A stretch of DNA of 64,000 bases from the NCBI GenBank assembly GCA_020634855.1, contig JACKAU010000025.1:7155-71154 (forward strand), in the 5' to 3' direction. The notes under the pieces were generated by a model. That model was given only the letters and a program-made list of their open reading frames with translations, searched no databases and had not been told where the DNA came from. Source of the stretch: Anaerolineales bacterium (lineage in GTDB: Bacteria; Chloroflexota; Anaerolineae; 4572-78; J111). Both the position numbers and the translations under genes were made by a program. Of this stretch, positions 50,875 through 59,335 are shown in pieces. The first letter of the stretch is position 1; each line of letters begins with the position of its first letter.

Positions 50875-52536
50875 TTAAACCGTTTTTAAGTACTGATGGA
50901 CAAAGCTGACGGCGGTTGAGCCTTGACCCACGGCTGACGCCACACGCCTGATCGCGCCTTGCCGCACGTCACCGACCGCAAAGATGCCGGGGACGTTGGT
51001 CTCCAGTAGGAAGGGATCGCGTTTAAGCCGCCAGTTTTGGGGTCGGCGGCCATTATGGATTAAATCCGGCCCGGTTAAAATGAAGCCTGCCGAGTTGCAT
51101 TCCACCACCCCGCTGACCAAATCGGAATGGGGCTTGGCTCCAATAAAAATAAACAGGGCGGCCGCGGGTACAGTTTCAGTTTGACCGGTATCATTGTTCT
51201 TAATCACTAACGCCTCAAGCCGGTCGCCGCCCCTCACTTCGACGACGCTCATCCGCACGCAGACCTCAATATTCTTTGTATCATTTATTTGATCGACCAG
51301 ATATTGCGACATACCGGCTTTCAAGTCGCTGCCGCGCACCAGCATGGTCACTTTACTGGCATAACGGGAGAAAAACATCGCGCCCTGACCGGCCGAGTTA
51401 GCCCCGCCCACCACAAACATCGGCTTATCTTTATAATAAGCCGCTTCGGTCAAGGCCGCGCCGTAATAGACGCCGGCCCCGGTAACAGCCTCGATGCCGG
51501 GCACGTCCAGTGTGCGTAATGAGGCCCCGGTGGCGATGATAAGCGCGTGGCAGCTCAATTCCGTACCATCGGCCAGCGTTACAAATCGATATGGACCGTC
51601 CACACGGATCTGTTTAACCTCTTGGGCCGTTAATATCTCCGCGCCCAGACGGCTGGCTTGGGCAGTGGCCCGCCGCGCCAGATCGGCGCCGCTCAATCCC
51701 TTGGGAAAGCCCAAATAGTTCTCAATCCGCGAGCTGGTGCCGGCCTGGCCGCCGGTTGTTTCTTTATCGATCAGCAGTGTATGCAATCCTTCGGAAGCGC
51801 CGTAGACCGCCGCGGCCAATCCGGCCGGGCCGGCGCCCACGATAATCAGATCGTAAAAGGGCTGCGTCGCTTGGGTGCGCAGCCCGGCTTTGGCGGCCAG
51901 GGTGGTGATATCGGGGTCGATTAAGTGGCTGCCGTCGGGGAAAAAGATGACCGGTAGACGGTGCTGCTCCTGGTTGATCGCTTCCACCAATGTTCTGGCT
52001 TCGTCGTCTTGTTCAATATCCAACCACTGGTAGGGAATTTGACAACGGGCCAGGAAATCTTTAACGATGTGAGATCGAGCCGACCACAGCGTCCCGGCCA
52101 CCCGAATCCCGTCAAAGGGGATCTGGGCTGTGGCTAGCCAATCACTCAGCAGGTCGTCCAAAACGGGATACAGATTTTGCTCCGGGGGATGCCACGGCTT
52201 CATTAGATAATAATCCAAACCGATGGTATTGATGCTGGCAATGGCGGCTTCCGTATCGGCGTAGGCGGTGAGCAGAGCCTTCCGCGCTTCGGGATAGAGT
52301 TTGCTTGCCTGGGCCAGAAATTCGGTTCCGCTCATGTTGGGCATGCGTTGATCGACTAAAAACAGGCCCAGGGGCGTATTGCGAGCTTTGAGTTGATGGA
52401 CCGTCTCCAGGGCCGCAGCGCCGGAATGGGCCTTGATGATTCGGTAATCGCTGCGATAATGCTGCCGCAGATCCCGTTCGATGGCGTTAAGGACATCCGG
52501 TTCGTCGTCAACTATCATGATGATGAGTTTTGCCAT
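50875..52536 (-). CDS. Fused response regulator / thioredoxin-reductase-like flavoprotein
   Basis: 553 residues from the ATG at 52536 (GGAGAG upstream). A receiver domain (IMIVDDEPDVLN; LFLVDQRMPNMSG as the Asp site; LMKPWHPP) is followed by a thioredoxin/glutaredoxin-fold segment (RLPVIFFPDGSHLIDP). A TrxR-like flavoprotein half then has FAD motif DLIIVGAGPAGLAAAVYGAS, NADP motif MFVVGGANSAGQGAMFFS, and the second FAD motif PGIFAVGDVRQG. The redox CxxC expected in TrxR is absent. The corresponding position of the glutaredoxin-like segment reads TLWSARSH, also without Cys. Family members with this fusion are known; the true electron acceptor is not established. Confidence 0.92.
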   Translation of the reverse strand: MAKLIIMIVDDEPDVLNAIERDLRQHYRSDYRIIKAHSGAAALETVHQLKARNTPLGLFLVDQRMPNMSGTEFLAQASKLYPEARKALLTAYADTEAAIASINTIGLDYYLMKPWHPPEQNLYPVLDDLLSDWLATAQIPFDGIRVAGTLWSARSHIVKDFLARCQIPYQWLDIEQDDEARTLVEAINQEQHRLPVIFFPDGSHLIDPDITTLAAKAGLRTQATQPFYDLIIVGAGPAGLAAAVYGASEGLHTLLIDKETTGGQAGTSSRIENYLGFPKGLSGADLARRATAQASRLGAEILTAQEVKQIRVDGPYRFVTLADGTELSCHALIIATGASLRTLDVPGIEAVTGAGVYYGAALTEAAYYKDKPMFVVGGANSAGQGAMFFSRYASKVTMLVRGSDLKAGMSQYLVDQINDTKNIEVCVRMSVVEVRGGDRLEALVIKNNDTGQTETVPAAALFIFIGAKPHSDLVSGVVECNSAGFILTGPDLIHNGRRPQNWRLKRDPFLLETNVPGIFAVGDVRQGAIRRVASAVGQGSTAVSFVHQYLKTV

Positions 52537-52551
52537 TGTAGATTCTCTCCT

Positions 52552-52689
52552 ACGATATTTTGGCCTTATCAAGGGTGAGGGGGAGTTTAAATATTCACGG
52601 CGAACGGCCACACCCTCGTTGAGTTTACTTTGCAAGATGACCAGGGTGTTATCCAGCCGTTCATGGATGTCAACGATTTGGATAGGGGG
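52552..52689 (-). pseudogene. Remnant of a histidine kinase upstream of the RR-TrxR gene
   Basis: The 46 codons before the RR-TrxR start, in frame with it, read PPIQIVDIHERLDNTLVIL then QSKLNEGVAVRREYLNSPSP. These align with residues of the intact kinase at 49442 (APIQSVDVRQGLDSTLVMF, RSRLKAGVVVHREY) that precede its ATPase domain. Thus the RR-TrxR gene was once preceded by its own kinase of the same type, and only this piece is left. Confidence 0.7.
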
Positions 52690-52815
52690 ATTGTAGCCCG
52701 AAAACCCCTAATCTTCAATCCCATGACCTTTATCGATCAATCGGCGCGCCGATCAAACTGACCCATTCGATGCGAGAACGATGATAATTCCATATTTTAA
52801 CTCCAGTTGCCACCT

Positions 52816-52873
52816 TGCCGCGAAAAATCACGCCTCGATACACCTACGGCACTCGGCATGATTTTTCGCGGCA
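52816..52873. repeat. Perfect 15-bp inverted repeat
   Basis: TGCCGCGAAAAATCA at 52816-52830 faces its exact complement at 52859-52873 across 28 bases. It is flanked by non-coding sequence on both sides; the whole interval 52690-53127 lacks an intact gene. Confidence 0.85.
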
Positions 52874-52983
52874 CCCCGAGTAGGCCTGAGCGGAGCGAAG
52901 GGCGTATCGAGGGGTGCAAGCTGGTAGGGTAGCAACTTGGGTTATTTTAGGATATTCCATCGAGTAAGGCAATACAAACACGT

Positions 52984-53079
52984 ATGCGAGGAACGTTCGC
53001 CGATGTGGCCATCGGCAATAACGTTTTTGTCGGCGGTGATGCCTACGCCGGCATAGAGGGGGTTCAGGTCGTCGATTGA
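52984..53079 (+). pseudogene. Possible LVIVD-type repeat fragment
   Basis: One frame reads RGTFADVAIGNNVFVGGDAY then AGIEGVQVVD before a stop. The rhythm (DVA..GN..FV..GD..G..VVD) fits LVIVD beta-propeller repeats of exported proteins. Only about one repeat remains, with no start codon. Confidence 0.35.
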
Positions 53080-53127
53080 TTTGGCCGCGCTGGAAGACCG
53101 CACGGCCTTGTTTCGCTTGGGATGCGC

Positions 53128-53661
53128 CTAATTGTACTTGCTCGGTTGCAACATAGCCGTCAAGATAATTTGAAACACCATGCTGACGATTGAGTGATAC
53201 TCCGGCCGAATGGGGGGAAAGGTAGGCTCGTCCGGTCGAGGACGCATCGCATCGGTAATAAAACGGAGTAGTTCCGGTTCGGGATGCTCTTCGATGAACT
53301 GGATGGCCGCCTCTGTGGCGGTACCTGGACCTTGTTTAACTAGCTTGACAAACTGCTTCTCAAAATTAGCAATAACCGCGAACAGGTCATCCCAAGTGAC
53401 GGTGGAGGTGGGACGGGCGCTTTCCGAGAGGACTTTCCATACGACAATGCCAATATAGAGAATATATTCCCGTTCGTTCTCATCAAATTCTATCGCCTCA
53501 TCAAAACCAAAAGGCAGATTATCCAGCCGGAATAAATATTCTAAAATAACGGGCTGTTCTTCCATCATTTGGTCGGTGAGGTAACTGACATCATCTTGAG
53601 GCGTGGTAGCGACCCTATCCATAATGTCCGAGACTCTTTTTTGGGTGATGTACGAGATCAT
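53128..53661 (-). CDS. Conserved-looking protein of unknown function
   Basis: 177 residues, acidic, mainly helical (QKRVSDIMDRVATTPQDDVS; ANFEKQFVKLVKQGPGTATE), with a C-terminal hydrophobic helix (SIVSMVFQIILTAML). AAAGGAGCC lies just before the ATG. Length and a good ribosome site support it as real. I do not recognise a family. No partner on the same strand within 180 bases. Confidence 0.7.
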   Translation of the reverse strand: MISYITQKRVSDIMDRVATTPQDDVSYLTDQMMEEQPVILEYLFRLDNLPFGFDEAIEFDENEREYILYIGIVVWKVLSESARPTSTVTWDDLFAVIANFEKQFVKLVKQGPGTATEAAIQFIEEHPEPELLRFITDAMRPRPDEPTFPPIRPEYHSIVSMVFQIILTAMLQPSKYN

Positions 53662-53850
53662 AACAGGCTCCTTTTGAGAAAGTTTAACGGATTTCTGATT
53701 AGCGGGATGCGATGCGTGTTCGCGATGGAAATGGTTTTAGTACCTAAGTTCCATTATAAATAGGAATCTGGAAAAATAAAAGGACGCTGTCAAATTTTTG
53801 AAACAGTCTGTATCAGGAATACTCGGCGCAGCCGAGGGCTAATACGGTGT

Positions 53851-54933
53851 TTATTTATTGAAGGAAATCGGCCCATGGGGTAGAGTGTCGTCTACAAACG
53901 CAAGCAGATGGTCCGCATTCCGGGCCGGATCAATCGAGTCAAGCTCGATGTGATGGACCACGGCTGCATCGCGGCGGGACAGGCTGCGAACGTAGGTTTT
54001 ATCGTAATAATGACGCAGCAGGATATCGCAGCAGGTTGTCAAGTCATTCGCTTCCAGCGCATTCAGCGCCGTTTGCATATTCCGGCGGCCGAGCCGTTTC
54101 TGCAATCGTTCAACGGCATCTTTTAAGGCCGGCAGCGGAAACCGGCCATATTCTTCCACTAAATACCGGTTGCGCCACAACGCCGGCACTTCTACAAACA
54201 GCGTAGTCGCCTGCTGCATCTGCTGCCACACCGCCAGGGGAATTGATAGGTACCCGATGTTGCGACTCTCATCCTCCAGCCAAACCGGCCGCTGCGGGTC
54301 GATCTGCCGCCACCGTTCGGCCAGCTCATGTTCGAACTGTTGTTGAGTCGGCTGGCAGGCTTCACCCAGCGCCCCAAAGGCCGACCCTTTGTGATGAGCC
54401 AACGCCTCCAGATCGATGATCTGCTGGCCGCGCTGTTGGAGTTCCCGCAAAATCTCCGTCTTGCCGGAACCGGTTTTACCGCCCAAAATGAAAATTTGGC
54501 GAGGCGTCGCCAGCGTCTGCAAAACATAATTTCTAAAGCCTTTGTAGCCGCGCTGCAACGTGTAGGTTTGGTAGCCAAACAACCCGACCAACCAGGCCAC
54601 ACTTTCGCTGCGCATGCCGCCCCGCCAGCAGTGGAACAATACGGTTCGCTCGACCGCCACGGCCTGCACTTGTTCGATCAGCCCCCGCATTTTAGGGCCA
54701 ACCAAATCCAGCCCTAACAGCATCGCTTCATTTTGTCCAACTTGCTTGTAGAGTGTGCCGATCATCGCCCGCTCTTCATTAGAAAAAAGCGGGATGTTGA
54801 TCGCGCCGGGAATGTGGCCTTTGTTATATTCAGCCGGCGTCCGCACGTCGATAATTGGATAACGTTGACCAAGGTCAAGGAAGGCTTCGACATCCAGTTT
54901 TTTGGATTCAGGTGACGTATTGGGGGTATTCAT
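53851..54933 (-). CDS. mnmH: tRNA 2-selenouridine synthase
   Basis: 360 residues from the ATG at 54933. The enzyme replaces sulfur by selenium in 2-thiouridine of certain tRNA anticodons, using selenophosphate and a geranylated intermediate. A rhodanese domain comes first (PIIDVRTPAEYNKGHIPGAI; active Cys in LFHCWRGGMRS), then a P-loop ATPase-like domain (LGGKTGSGKTEILRELQ) and family blocks LEDESRNIGYLSIP and LVEEYGRFP. This order is diagnostic. An upstream in-frame ATG at 54969 is possible, but the promoter lies between the two, which argues for 54933. No selD is in the window, so selenophosphate must come from elsewhere. Confidence 0.95.
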   Translation of the reverse strand: MNTPNTSPESKKLDVEAFLDLGQRYPIIDVRTPAEYNKGHIPGAINIPLFSNEERAMIGTLYKQVGQNEAMLLGLDLVGPKMRGLIEQVQAVAVERTVLFHCWRGGMRSESVAWLVGLFGYQTYTLQRGYKGFRNYVLQTLATPRQIFILGGKTGSGKTEILRELQQRGQQIIDLEALAHHKGSAFGALGEACQPTQQQFEHELAERWRQIDPQRPVWLEDESRNIGYLSIPLAVWQQMQQATTLFVEVPALWRNRYLVEEYGRFPLPALKDAVERLQKRLGRRNMQTALNALEANDLTTCCDILLRHYYDKTYVRSLSRRDAAVVHHIELDSIDPARNADHLLAFVDDTLPHGPISFNK

Positions 54934-54940
54934 AGCGACT

Positions 54941-54969
54941 ATTATATCAGTTGTGGCAAGAGCGAACAA
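54941..54969 (-). promoter_or_regulatory. mnmH promoter, leaderless arrangement
   Basis: On the minus strand, TATAAT (54946-54941) lies seven bases before the ATG at 54933, and TTGTTC 17 bases upstream is a plausible -35. Transcription would start at or within a base or two of the ATG. No ribosome-binding site is visible, as expected for a leaderless message. Confidence 0.55.
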
Positions 54970-54981
54970 AAGCCTATTTTA

Positions 54982-55072
54982 TCGGAGTTATCGGAGCGAC
55001 CAAGCTTGCCTTGTAAAGTGTAGAGCAACAAAGCAAGCTTTGTTGGGTCAAAGTAGACCTTTGACGCTCCAA
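54982..55072. repeat. GGAGCG/CAAAGC dispersed inverted repeat, copy 2
   Basis: ATCGGAGCGACCAAGCTTG at the left faces CAAAGTAGACCTTTGACGCTCC at the right, with AACAAAGCAAGCTTTGTT as an internal palindrome. Same family as 22433 and 60346. Confidence 0.75.
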
Positions 55073-55193
55073 TATAAAAAAGACCTCGCCGGGTTCCCTA
55101 CCCCTACGAGGTCCAGAGCATCAACACTCTGTATTAATCACATCTGAAAAAGGCAACTTTGTCTCTGCGGCGCTCCGAGAGCGGCCAAAACAG

Positions 55194-55523
55194 CTAATCA
55201 TCTTCGCGGTTCGACGGAATAAAAAACTGAAACACATTCTTGGCCGGAACCACTCGTTCTTCATAATCGCGAACAAACTTAAGTAGTTTCTTCTTGTTTT
55301 CGGCCCACTGACTACTGGTGAGGATGTCGGTCATTTCCACGCCGTCTTGGGTTCTAAAGACCAGCAGCCGGATCGGATAGTCACCGTAGGCGGTGTGCCA
55401 GCCCTCATCCATCAACAGGCCAACGCTTTGCAGCTCAGGTAAAAATTCGCCCAGTACGAAACGATAGTACTCGGCTTCTCGATTTGGTTTAATATTGTAC
55501 GACAGCAGCAACTTCAGACTCAT
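55194..55523 (-). CDS. Small alpha/beta-barrel-like protein of unknown function
   Basis: 109 residues with alternating strands and helices (LKLLLSYNIKPNREAEYYRF; YGDYPIRLLVFRTQDGVEM; KKKLLKFVRDYEERVV) that suggest a dimeric ferredoxin-like fold. GTAAA precedes the ATG; a weak site. It follows the DUF350 gene by 18 bases on the same strand and so is probably in one operon with it. Specific function not recognised. Confidence 0.7.
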   Translation of the reverse strand: MSLKLLLSYNIKPNREAEYYRFVLGEFLPELQSVGLLMDEGWHTAYGDYPIRLLVFRTQDGVEMTDILTSSQWAENKKKLLKFVRDYEERVVPAKNVFQFFIPSNREDD

Positions 55524-55541
55524 CGTTTACCCTTTACTCGT

Positions 55542-56033
55542 TCAGGCTCCCAGAAACGTTGTGAACCAGCGGATAATCGAGGCCACCGCACCGGAAATCA
55601 AATAGGAGACGGCCAAGACGACCGCCGCCATGATAACCGCTACCGCAGTGTTACCTCGTTGCAATTCAGATAGTTCGTCGATATCACCCACCAGGCGATC
55701 AAACACACCCAACGAAAAAACAATCGCGGACATTGCCAAAAACAGGCCCAGGACAATCCCGGCCATTTCGCCCACCAGGATCAGGAACGGATTCGTCATA
55801 TCACCGGTTAGCGGCAAATCAACCGCCGGCTTGAGAATGAGCGCGATGCCGACGATAATCGACCCCATTACAATCCCCATGCCAACATTGCCCCGCCGTA
55901 CTTCACCCCAATCGTCCAGATGACGGGTCGATTTGGTGAAGAGCCACACCCCAATATACGAGGCGACCACACCCAAAATGACGGCGATAATAATATTCGC
56001 CACACTGACAAAAAGCTGGCCGAATTGAGCCAT
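55542..56033 (-). CDS. DUF350-family membrane protein
   Basis: 163 residues with four hydrophobic segments in two similar halves. The pattern EVRRGNVGMGIVMGSIIVGI in the first half and ELQRGNTAVAVIMAAVVLAV in the second is the internal duplication typical of DUF350 (YjfL-like) proteins. AAGGAGCC precedes the ATG. Function in the family is not settled; membrane stress roles have been suggested. Confidence 0.88.
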   Translation of the reverse strand: MAQFGQLFVSVANIIIAVILGVVASYIGVWLFTKSTRHLDDWGEVRRGNVGMGIVMGSIIVGIALILKPAVDLPLTGDMTNPFLILVGEMAGIVLGLFLAMSAIVFSLGVFDRLVGDIDELSELQRGNTAVAVIMAAVVLAVSYLISGAVASIIRWFTTFLGA

Positions 56034-56313
56034 TTTCGGCTCCTTATGTTCAAAGTTAGCAGCTAGCTATTATATCATGGGGCCAGTAATTAGCCAATCG
56101 ACGGTTATTTTACCCGGCAATTCTCGACATGTCCTAAGATGGGTCCAGTTTCAGCTATTTGATCGAGAAAGTGGCTCGAATGAACGAACTAGTCTGGTGA
56201 CGCTACCGCCAATTAAGGAAACTGGACCAATCTCCTGGGGCCGATTGCATCTCCCCGGCCAAGGAGTATAATACGCTGCTGCATCTAAAATCCAGTCAGC
56301 GGCAAGTTATAAG

Positions 56314-57087
56314 ATGAACGGCAACAACTCGACCAAACTCTATATCATTGTAATCAGCATCGCGGCGATTGGGCTGTGTCTGGGCGGAGGCATCGTACTG
56401 TTTGGCTCCGGGCTAACCTTCTGGGCGGTCCGCGACGATATTAACGCACGGGCTGATGATAGCGCCCGGCCGATCCGTCAAGACATCTCGGTGGCCAAGG
56501 TGCCGACCCTACCGACCAACACGGCGACCGTGCCGCCCACCAAAACGTCTACGCCGCTCCCAACCAATACTCCTAGCCCCAGCCCTATCCCCAGCGACAC
56601 CCCAACCGCCACGGTCGTTCCCACGGATACGCCGGAACCATCGGCCACTCCCGTGCCGCCAACCGCGCCACCCCCCCTACCTACGGACACACCGCCGCCA
56701 ACCGATACCCCAACCCCGCTGCCGCCCGAATTCCCCTTCATCATCAAGGAAAATCTGACCTTTCCCACCAACCATTACAACTTTGATGTCTTTGTAGCCA
56801 TTGTCAACCAAAAGAACAAACCGTTAAGCGGTTACCGGGTCATCGGTACGCTCGACAGCGGCCTGCAAGTCGAATCGCCGGTCAGCGCCGGCGACTGGAC
56901 CGAAAACAGCGGCGCGATGCATTACAAGGCCGGCAACGTCAAGTTCCAAGTGCCCAACTCGCCGCCCGGCCAGTGGACGCTTCAACTGGTTGACGAGGCC
57001 AACACCCCGGTTAGCCCGCCGGTGGTCTACAATTTCGATATCTATTCGCCGACGTGGTACTTTTTATTGTATGAGGAGAAGGATTGA
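56314..57087 (+). CDS. Membrane-anchored protein with Pro/Thr-rich stalk
   Basis: 257 residues. One N-terminal membrane helix (LYIIVISIAAIGLCLGGGIV) is followed by about 80 residues rich in Pro, Thr and Ser (TNTPSPSPIPSDTPTATVVP), then a beta-sandwich-like domain (NFDVFVAIVNQKNKPLSGYR; GQWTLQLVDEANTPVSPPVV). The design is a helix-anchored stalk lifting an extracellular domain. The stalk would probably be glycosylated. The family of the outer domain is not recognised. Confidence 0.8.
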   Translation: MNGNNSTKLYIIVISIAAIGLCLGGGIVLFGSGLTFWAVRDDINARADDSARPIRQDISVAKVPTLPTNTATVPPTKTSTPLPTNTPSPSPIPSDTPTATVVPTDTPEPSATPVPPTAPPPLPTDTPPPTDTPTPLPPEFPFIIKENLTFPTNHYNFDVFVAIVNQKNKPLSGYRVIGTLDSGLQVESPVSAGDWTENSGAMHYKAGNVKFQVPNSPPGQWTLQLVDEANTPVSPPVVYNFDIYSPTWYFLLYEEKD

Positions 57088-57272
57088 TCGGCCCAGCCCT
57101 GGCCCGATCAAAGTCAATACCACCGGACGCCTCGGTAATTAGAGCCATTCTACCTCGGCTAAGCATCTTGCTATCTTATAACCCGGTCAAGATTTTTAAT
57201 CTTATTTTCATCCTTATTTAAACTCTTTATAATAAAATAATAATAAGTGCAAGGTTGCAGAGGGGGGCCAGG

Positions 57273-57752
57273 ATGGCTGTCAAGAACATTAGTCGCATCG
57301 ACTCTAACGGTACACATGGGTGGTTTCTCAGAATGTATCGTGGTGGAGAGACTTATTCAAAGTTCTTCAGTGACAGTCGCTATCAGAGCCAAGAAAAAGC
57401 ACTAGAAGCGGCCCAGGATTACAAACGCCGGTTTAATGAAAAATTTCCGGTCCAGGCTTCGCCTTTAGCCAAAGGGTTCCGCGACAAACCCCAAAAAAAC
57501 AACAGCACCGGTGTTGTTGGTGTTTCAGAAACTTTTATCCGCTCTCGAGGACGTGGGCAACGAAAAATTCCTTGCTTTGCCGTCTCGTGGCGCCCCGCGC
57601 CCAATGTGGCCAAAACAAAGAAGTTCTCCATCGAAAAGTATGGCCGGGAAAAGGCCTTCCAAATGGCGGTCAAGTTTAGGAAAGAAAAAGAAGAAGAAAT
57701 GATACAGTCTAGAACTATGGTCAACAAAAGTAATGGACCGAACGCCCCATGA
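57273..57752 (+). CDS. Bacterial AP2-domain protein
   Basis: 159 residues from the ATG at 57273, a better choice than the upstream in-frame ATG at 57255 because a G-rich ribosome site precedes it. Two similar segments are visible: SRIDSNGTHGWFLRMYRGGE with YSKFFSDSRYQSQEKALEAA, and NSTGVVGVSETFIRSRGRGQ with KTKKFSIEKYGREKAFQMA. Each has the three-strand-plus-helix pattern of AP2/ERF DNA-binding domains. In bacteria these usually accompany HNH homing endonucleases; none is next to this one. It may be a free-standing DNA-binding protein. Confidence 0.8.
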   Translation: MAVKNISRIDSNGTHGWFLRMYRGGETYSKFFSDSRYQSQEKALEAAQDYKRRFNEKFPVQASPLAKGFRDKPQKNNSTGVVGVSETFIRSRGRGQRKIPCFAVSWRPAPNVAKTKKFSIEKYGREKAFQMAVKFRKEKEEEMIQSRTMVNKSNGPNAP

Positions 57753-57765
57753 GCGTTCTCTTTTT
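57740..57765 (+). terminator. Terminator overlapping the AP2 stop codon
   Basis: GAACGC (57740-57745) faces GCGTTC (57753-57758), with the TGA stop in the loop region, and is followed by TCTTTTTC. Short but with a T-rich tail. It ends 17 bases before the next gene. Confidence 0.5.
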
Positions 57766-57782
57766 CTATCGGGAGCTAAACT

Positions 57783-58382
57783 ATGACTATCAGTATTGTT
57801 CTATTTATCCTCGTTTCATTATTTAGCCTTATTGGATTAATCCTCTATTCCAATAAAAAAGAAGCACTAGTGCAGTTACCTCAGAAAAACACCTGGCGAC
57901 GACTGGCCCTTAAGTACAGCCTTTTTAACTATTTTCCCAATGACGCCCTGCCGATAGGCTATATTATGGGCATGTATCGCGGTTACCGGCTGGCGCTGAA
58001 CATGACCAAAGAAGATTTCCGAACCATCACGCGCCTGACCATCTCGGTAAATGATAGAACCACCGGTGCGGGTAAGCCGCCGACTAAAGATGAAATCGTC
58101 GAGCAGTTGAGCGAGGAAATGCCCTATGCGCTTCGCGGTGAAATTTTCTATAAAGAGCGGGGCATGACCATTGTGTACGAACAGCCCGGCGAAGAGTATG
58201 ATGAAAAATACCTACAATTCTTGTTTGATCTGCTCTGCGATCTGTTGACCGGCTATCACCAGTCGCTCAAGCTCGGCAGTGAAATTGTGCCGGCCTTAAG
58301 ACGAATCGCGACCCCGGAAAACAAGCTATCGCCGTTCATCCATCAATGGTTGTACGCTATCGGCCACCAGGCCAGCGCCTGA
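57783..58382 (+). CDS. Membrane-anchored protein of unknown function
   Basis: 199 residues. A single N-terminal membrane helix (VLFILVSLFSLIGLILYSNK) is followed by a soluble domain with mixed strands and helices (GYIMGMYRGYRLALNMTKED; GEIFYKERGMTIVYEQPGEE; LLTGYHQSLKLGSEIVPALR). GGGAGCTAAACT precedes the ATG. No family recognised. It directly follows the AP2 gene but is separated by a possible terminator. Confidence 0.7.
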   Translation: MTISIVLFILVSLFSLIGLILYSNKKEALVQLPQKNTWRRLALKYSLFNYFPNDALPIGYIMGMYRGYRLALNMTKEDFRTITRLTISVNDRTTGAGKPPTKDEIVEQLSEEMPYALRGEIFYKERGMTIVYEQPGEEYDEKYLQFLFDLLCDLLTGYHQSLKLGSEIVPALRRIATPENKLSPFIHQWLYAIGHQASA

Positions 58383-58402
58383 CGCCAAGGTTGCTCTGGA
58401 CC

Positions 58403-58485
58403 ATACCTTTCAAATAAATCCTCACCGAGGTCAGAGGGTCGGCAAAGGCGCCTATCTACAACATAATATCTTATTTGAAAGGTAT
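58403..58485. repeat. Perfect 15-bp inverted repeat before the DinB-like gene
   Basis: ATACCTTTCAAATAA at 58403-58417 faces its exact complement at 58471-58485, seven bases before the ATG of the next gene. The right arm overlaps the region where a ribosome would bind, so the fold could control its translation. Confidence 0.75.
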
Positions 58486-58491
58486 CGCTCT

Positions 58492-59034
58492 ATGTACAAT
58501 GCTGAATTAATTGGGAATAAACCCGATTCGTTGCCGGCCACTGTAGCCGAGCTTTTGGAGAACATCTGCTCAAGTCGCTCCGCTTTGCAATCGCTGATCG
58601 ATCAGTTAAGCGAGACACAGTTACTGACGCCGGCAACCGATACCGGTTGGTCGGTCAAAGACCAAATGGCCCATATTGCTATTTGGGAAAGCGGAATCGA
58701 TGGTCTATTGCAGAGACGCTCGCGCTTTGGCGCCATGGGTTTGGACGAGGCCGATGTGGCCACACATGATATCGACGGCCTCAACGATATTCTCATCGAG
58801 CGTAGCCGCCGGCAATCGCTGGCTGAGGTTGTAACCTTTTTCAACGACTCGCACCGGCAGTTGATGGCCACGCTGGGCGCTCTAGCCGATGAAGATCTCT
58901 TCAACCCTTACCGCCACTACGAACCGGACCAATTGGGCGACTTCACCGACCGTCCTGTGATCAATTGGATTGCCGACAATACCTACGAGCATTACGCCGA
59001 GCATTATCCTCTCATCGAAAAACTGTTGGCTTAA
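58492..59034 (+). CDS. DinB/ClbS-like four-helix-bundle protein
   Basis: 180 residues. The motif GWSVKDQMAHIAIWESGIDG is the core of the DinB-like/ClbS-DfsB fold, with metal-ligand-type histidines in AHIAIWE and EHYAEHYPLIEKLL at the C-terminus. Helical throughout. Members include bacillithiol-linked enzymes and the colibactin self-protection protein ClbS; no specific role can be given here. The gene stands alone after a perfect inverted repeat. Confidence 0.82.
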   Translation: MYNAELIGNKPDSLPATVAELLENICSSRSALQSLIDQLSETQLLTPATDTGWSVKDQMAHIAIWESGIDGLLQRRSRFGAMGLDEADVATHDIDGLNDILIERSRRQSLAEVVTFFNDSHRQLMATLGALADEDLFNPYRHYEPDQLGDFTDRPVINWIADNTYEHYAEHYPLIEKLLA

Positions 59035-59158
59035 AAAAGCCGGGTGACTGCCACTTGAATTAACATCCGGGGAACATCCACTTTTTGACACAATCAAACA
59101 AATGTTCTAGAATTCTCTTAAGCAAAAGGTTCATAGTAGAAACACTTAGGAGAGAAAA

Positions 59159-59335
59159 ATGACGGCCAGAAATAAACCCTTCTTTGAAGGCGGCTCCAAT
59201 ATTGCCATGAAAGCTCCGACCTACCTTTTCGCCGAGACTGTGGACTTTTACAAAGCAGTTTTAATGCTACCTCTGGTTAGCCGTGATGATCAAGGACACT
59301 TTTCAGGAAAAAACACCCCCATCTTTTCATTTTAA
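59159..59335 (+). pseudogene. Truncated VOC/glyoxalase-family gene
   Basis: AGGAGAG precedes the ATG, and the first 42 codons give FFEGGSNIAMKAPTYLFAET followed by VDFYKAVLMLPLVSRD, the beginning of a vicinal-oxygen-chelate protein. The next codons belong to no such family and end at TAA (59333-59335). The sequence has run into the start of the AlkA-like gene in another frame. The downstream VOC modules are missing, so the gene is a truncated remnant. Confidence 0.7.
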
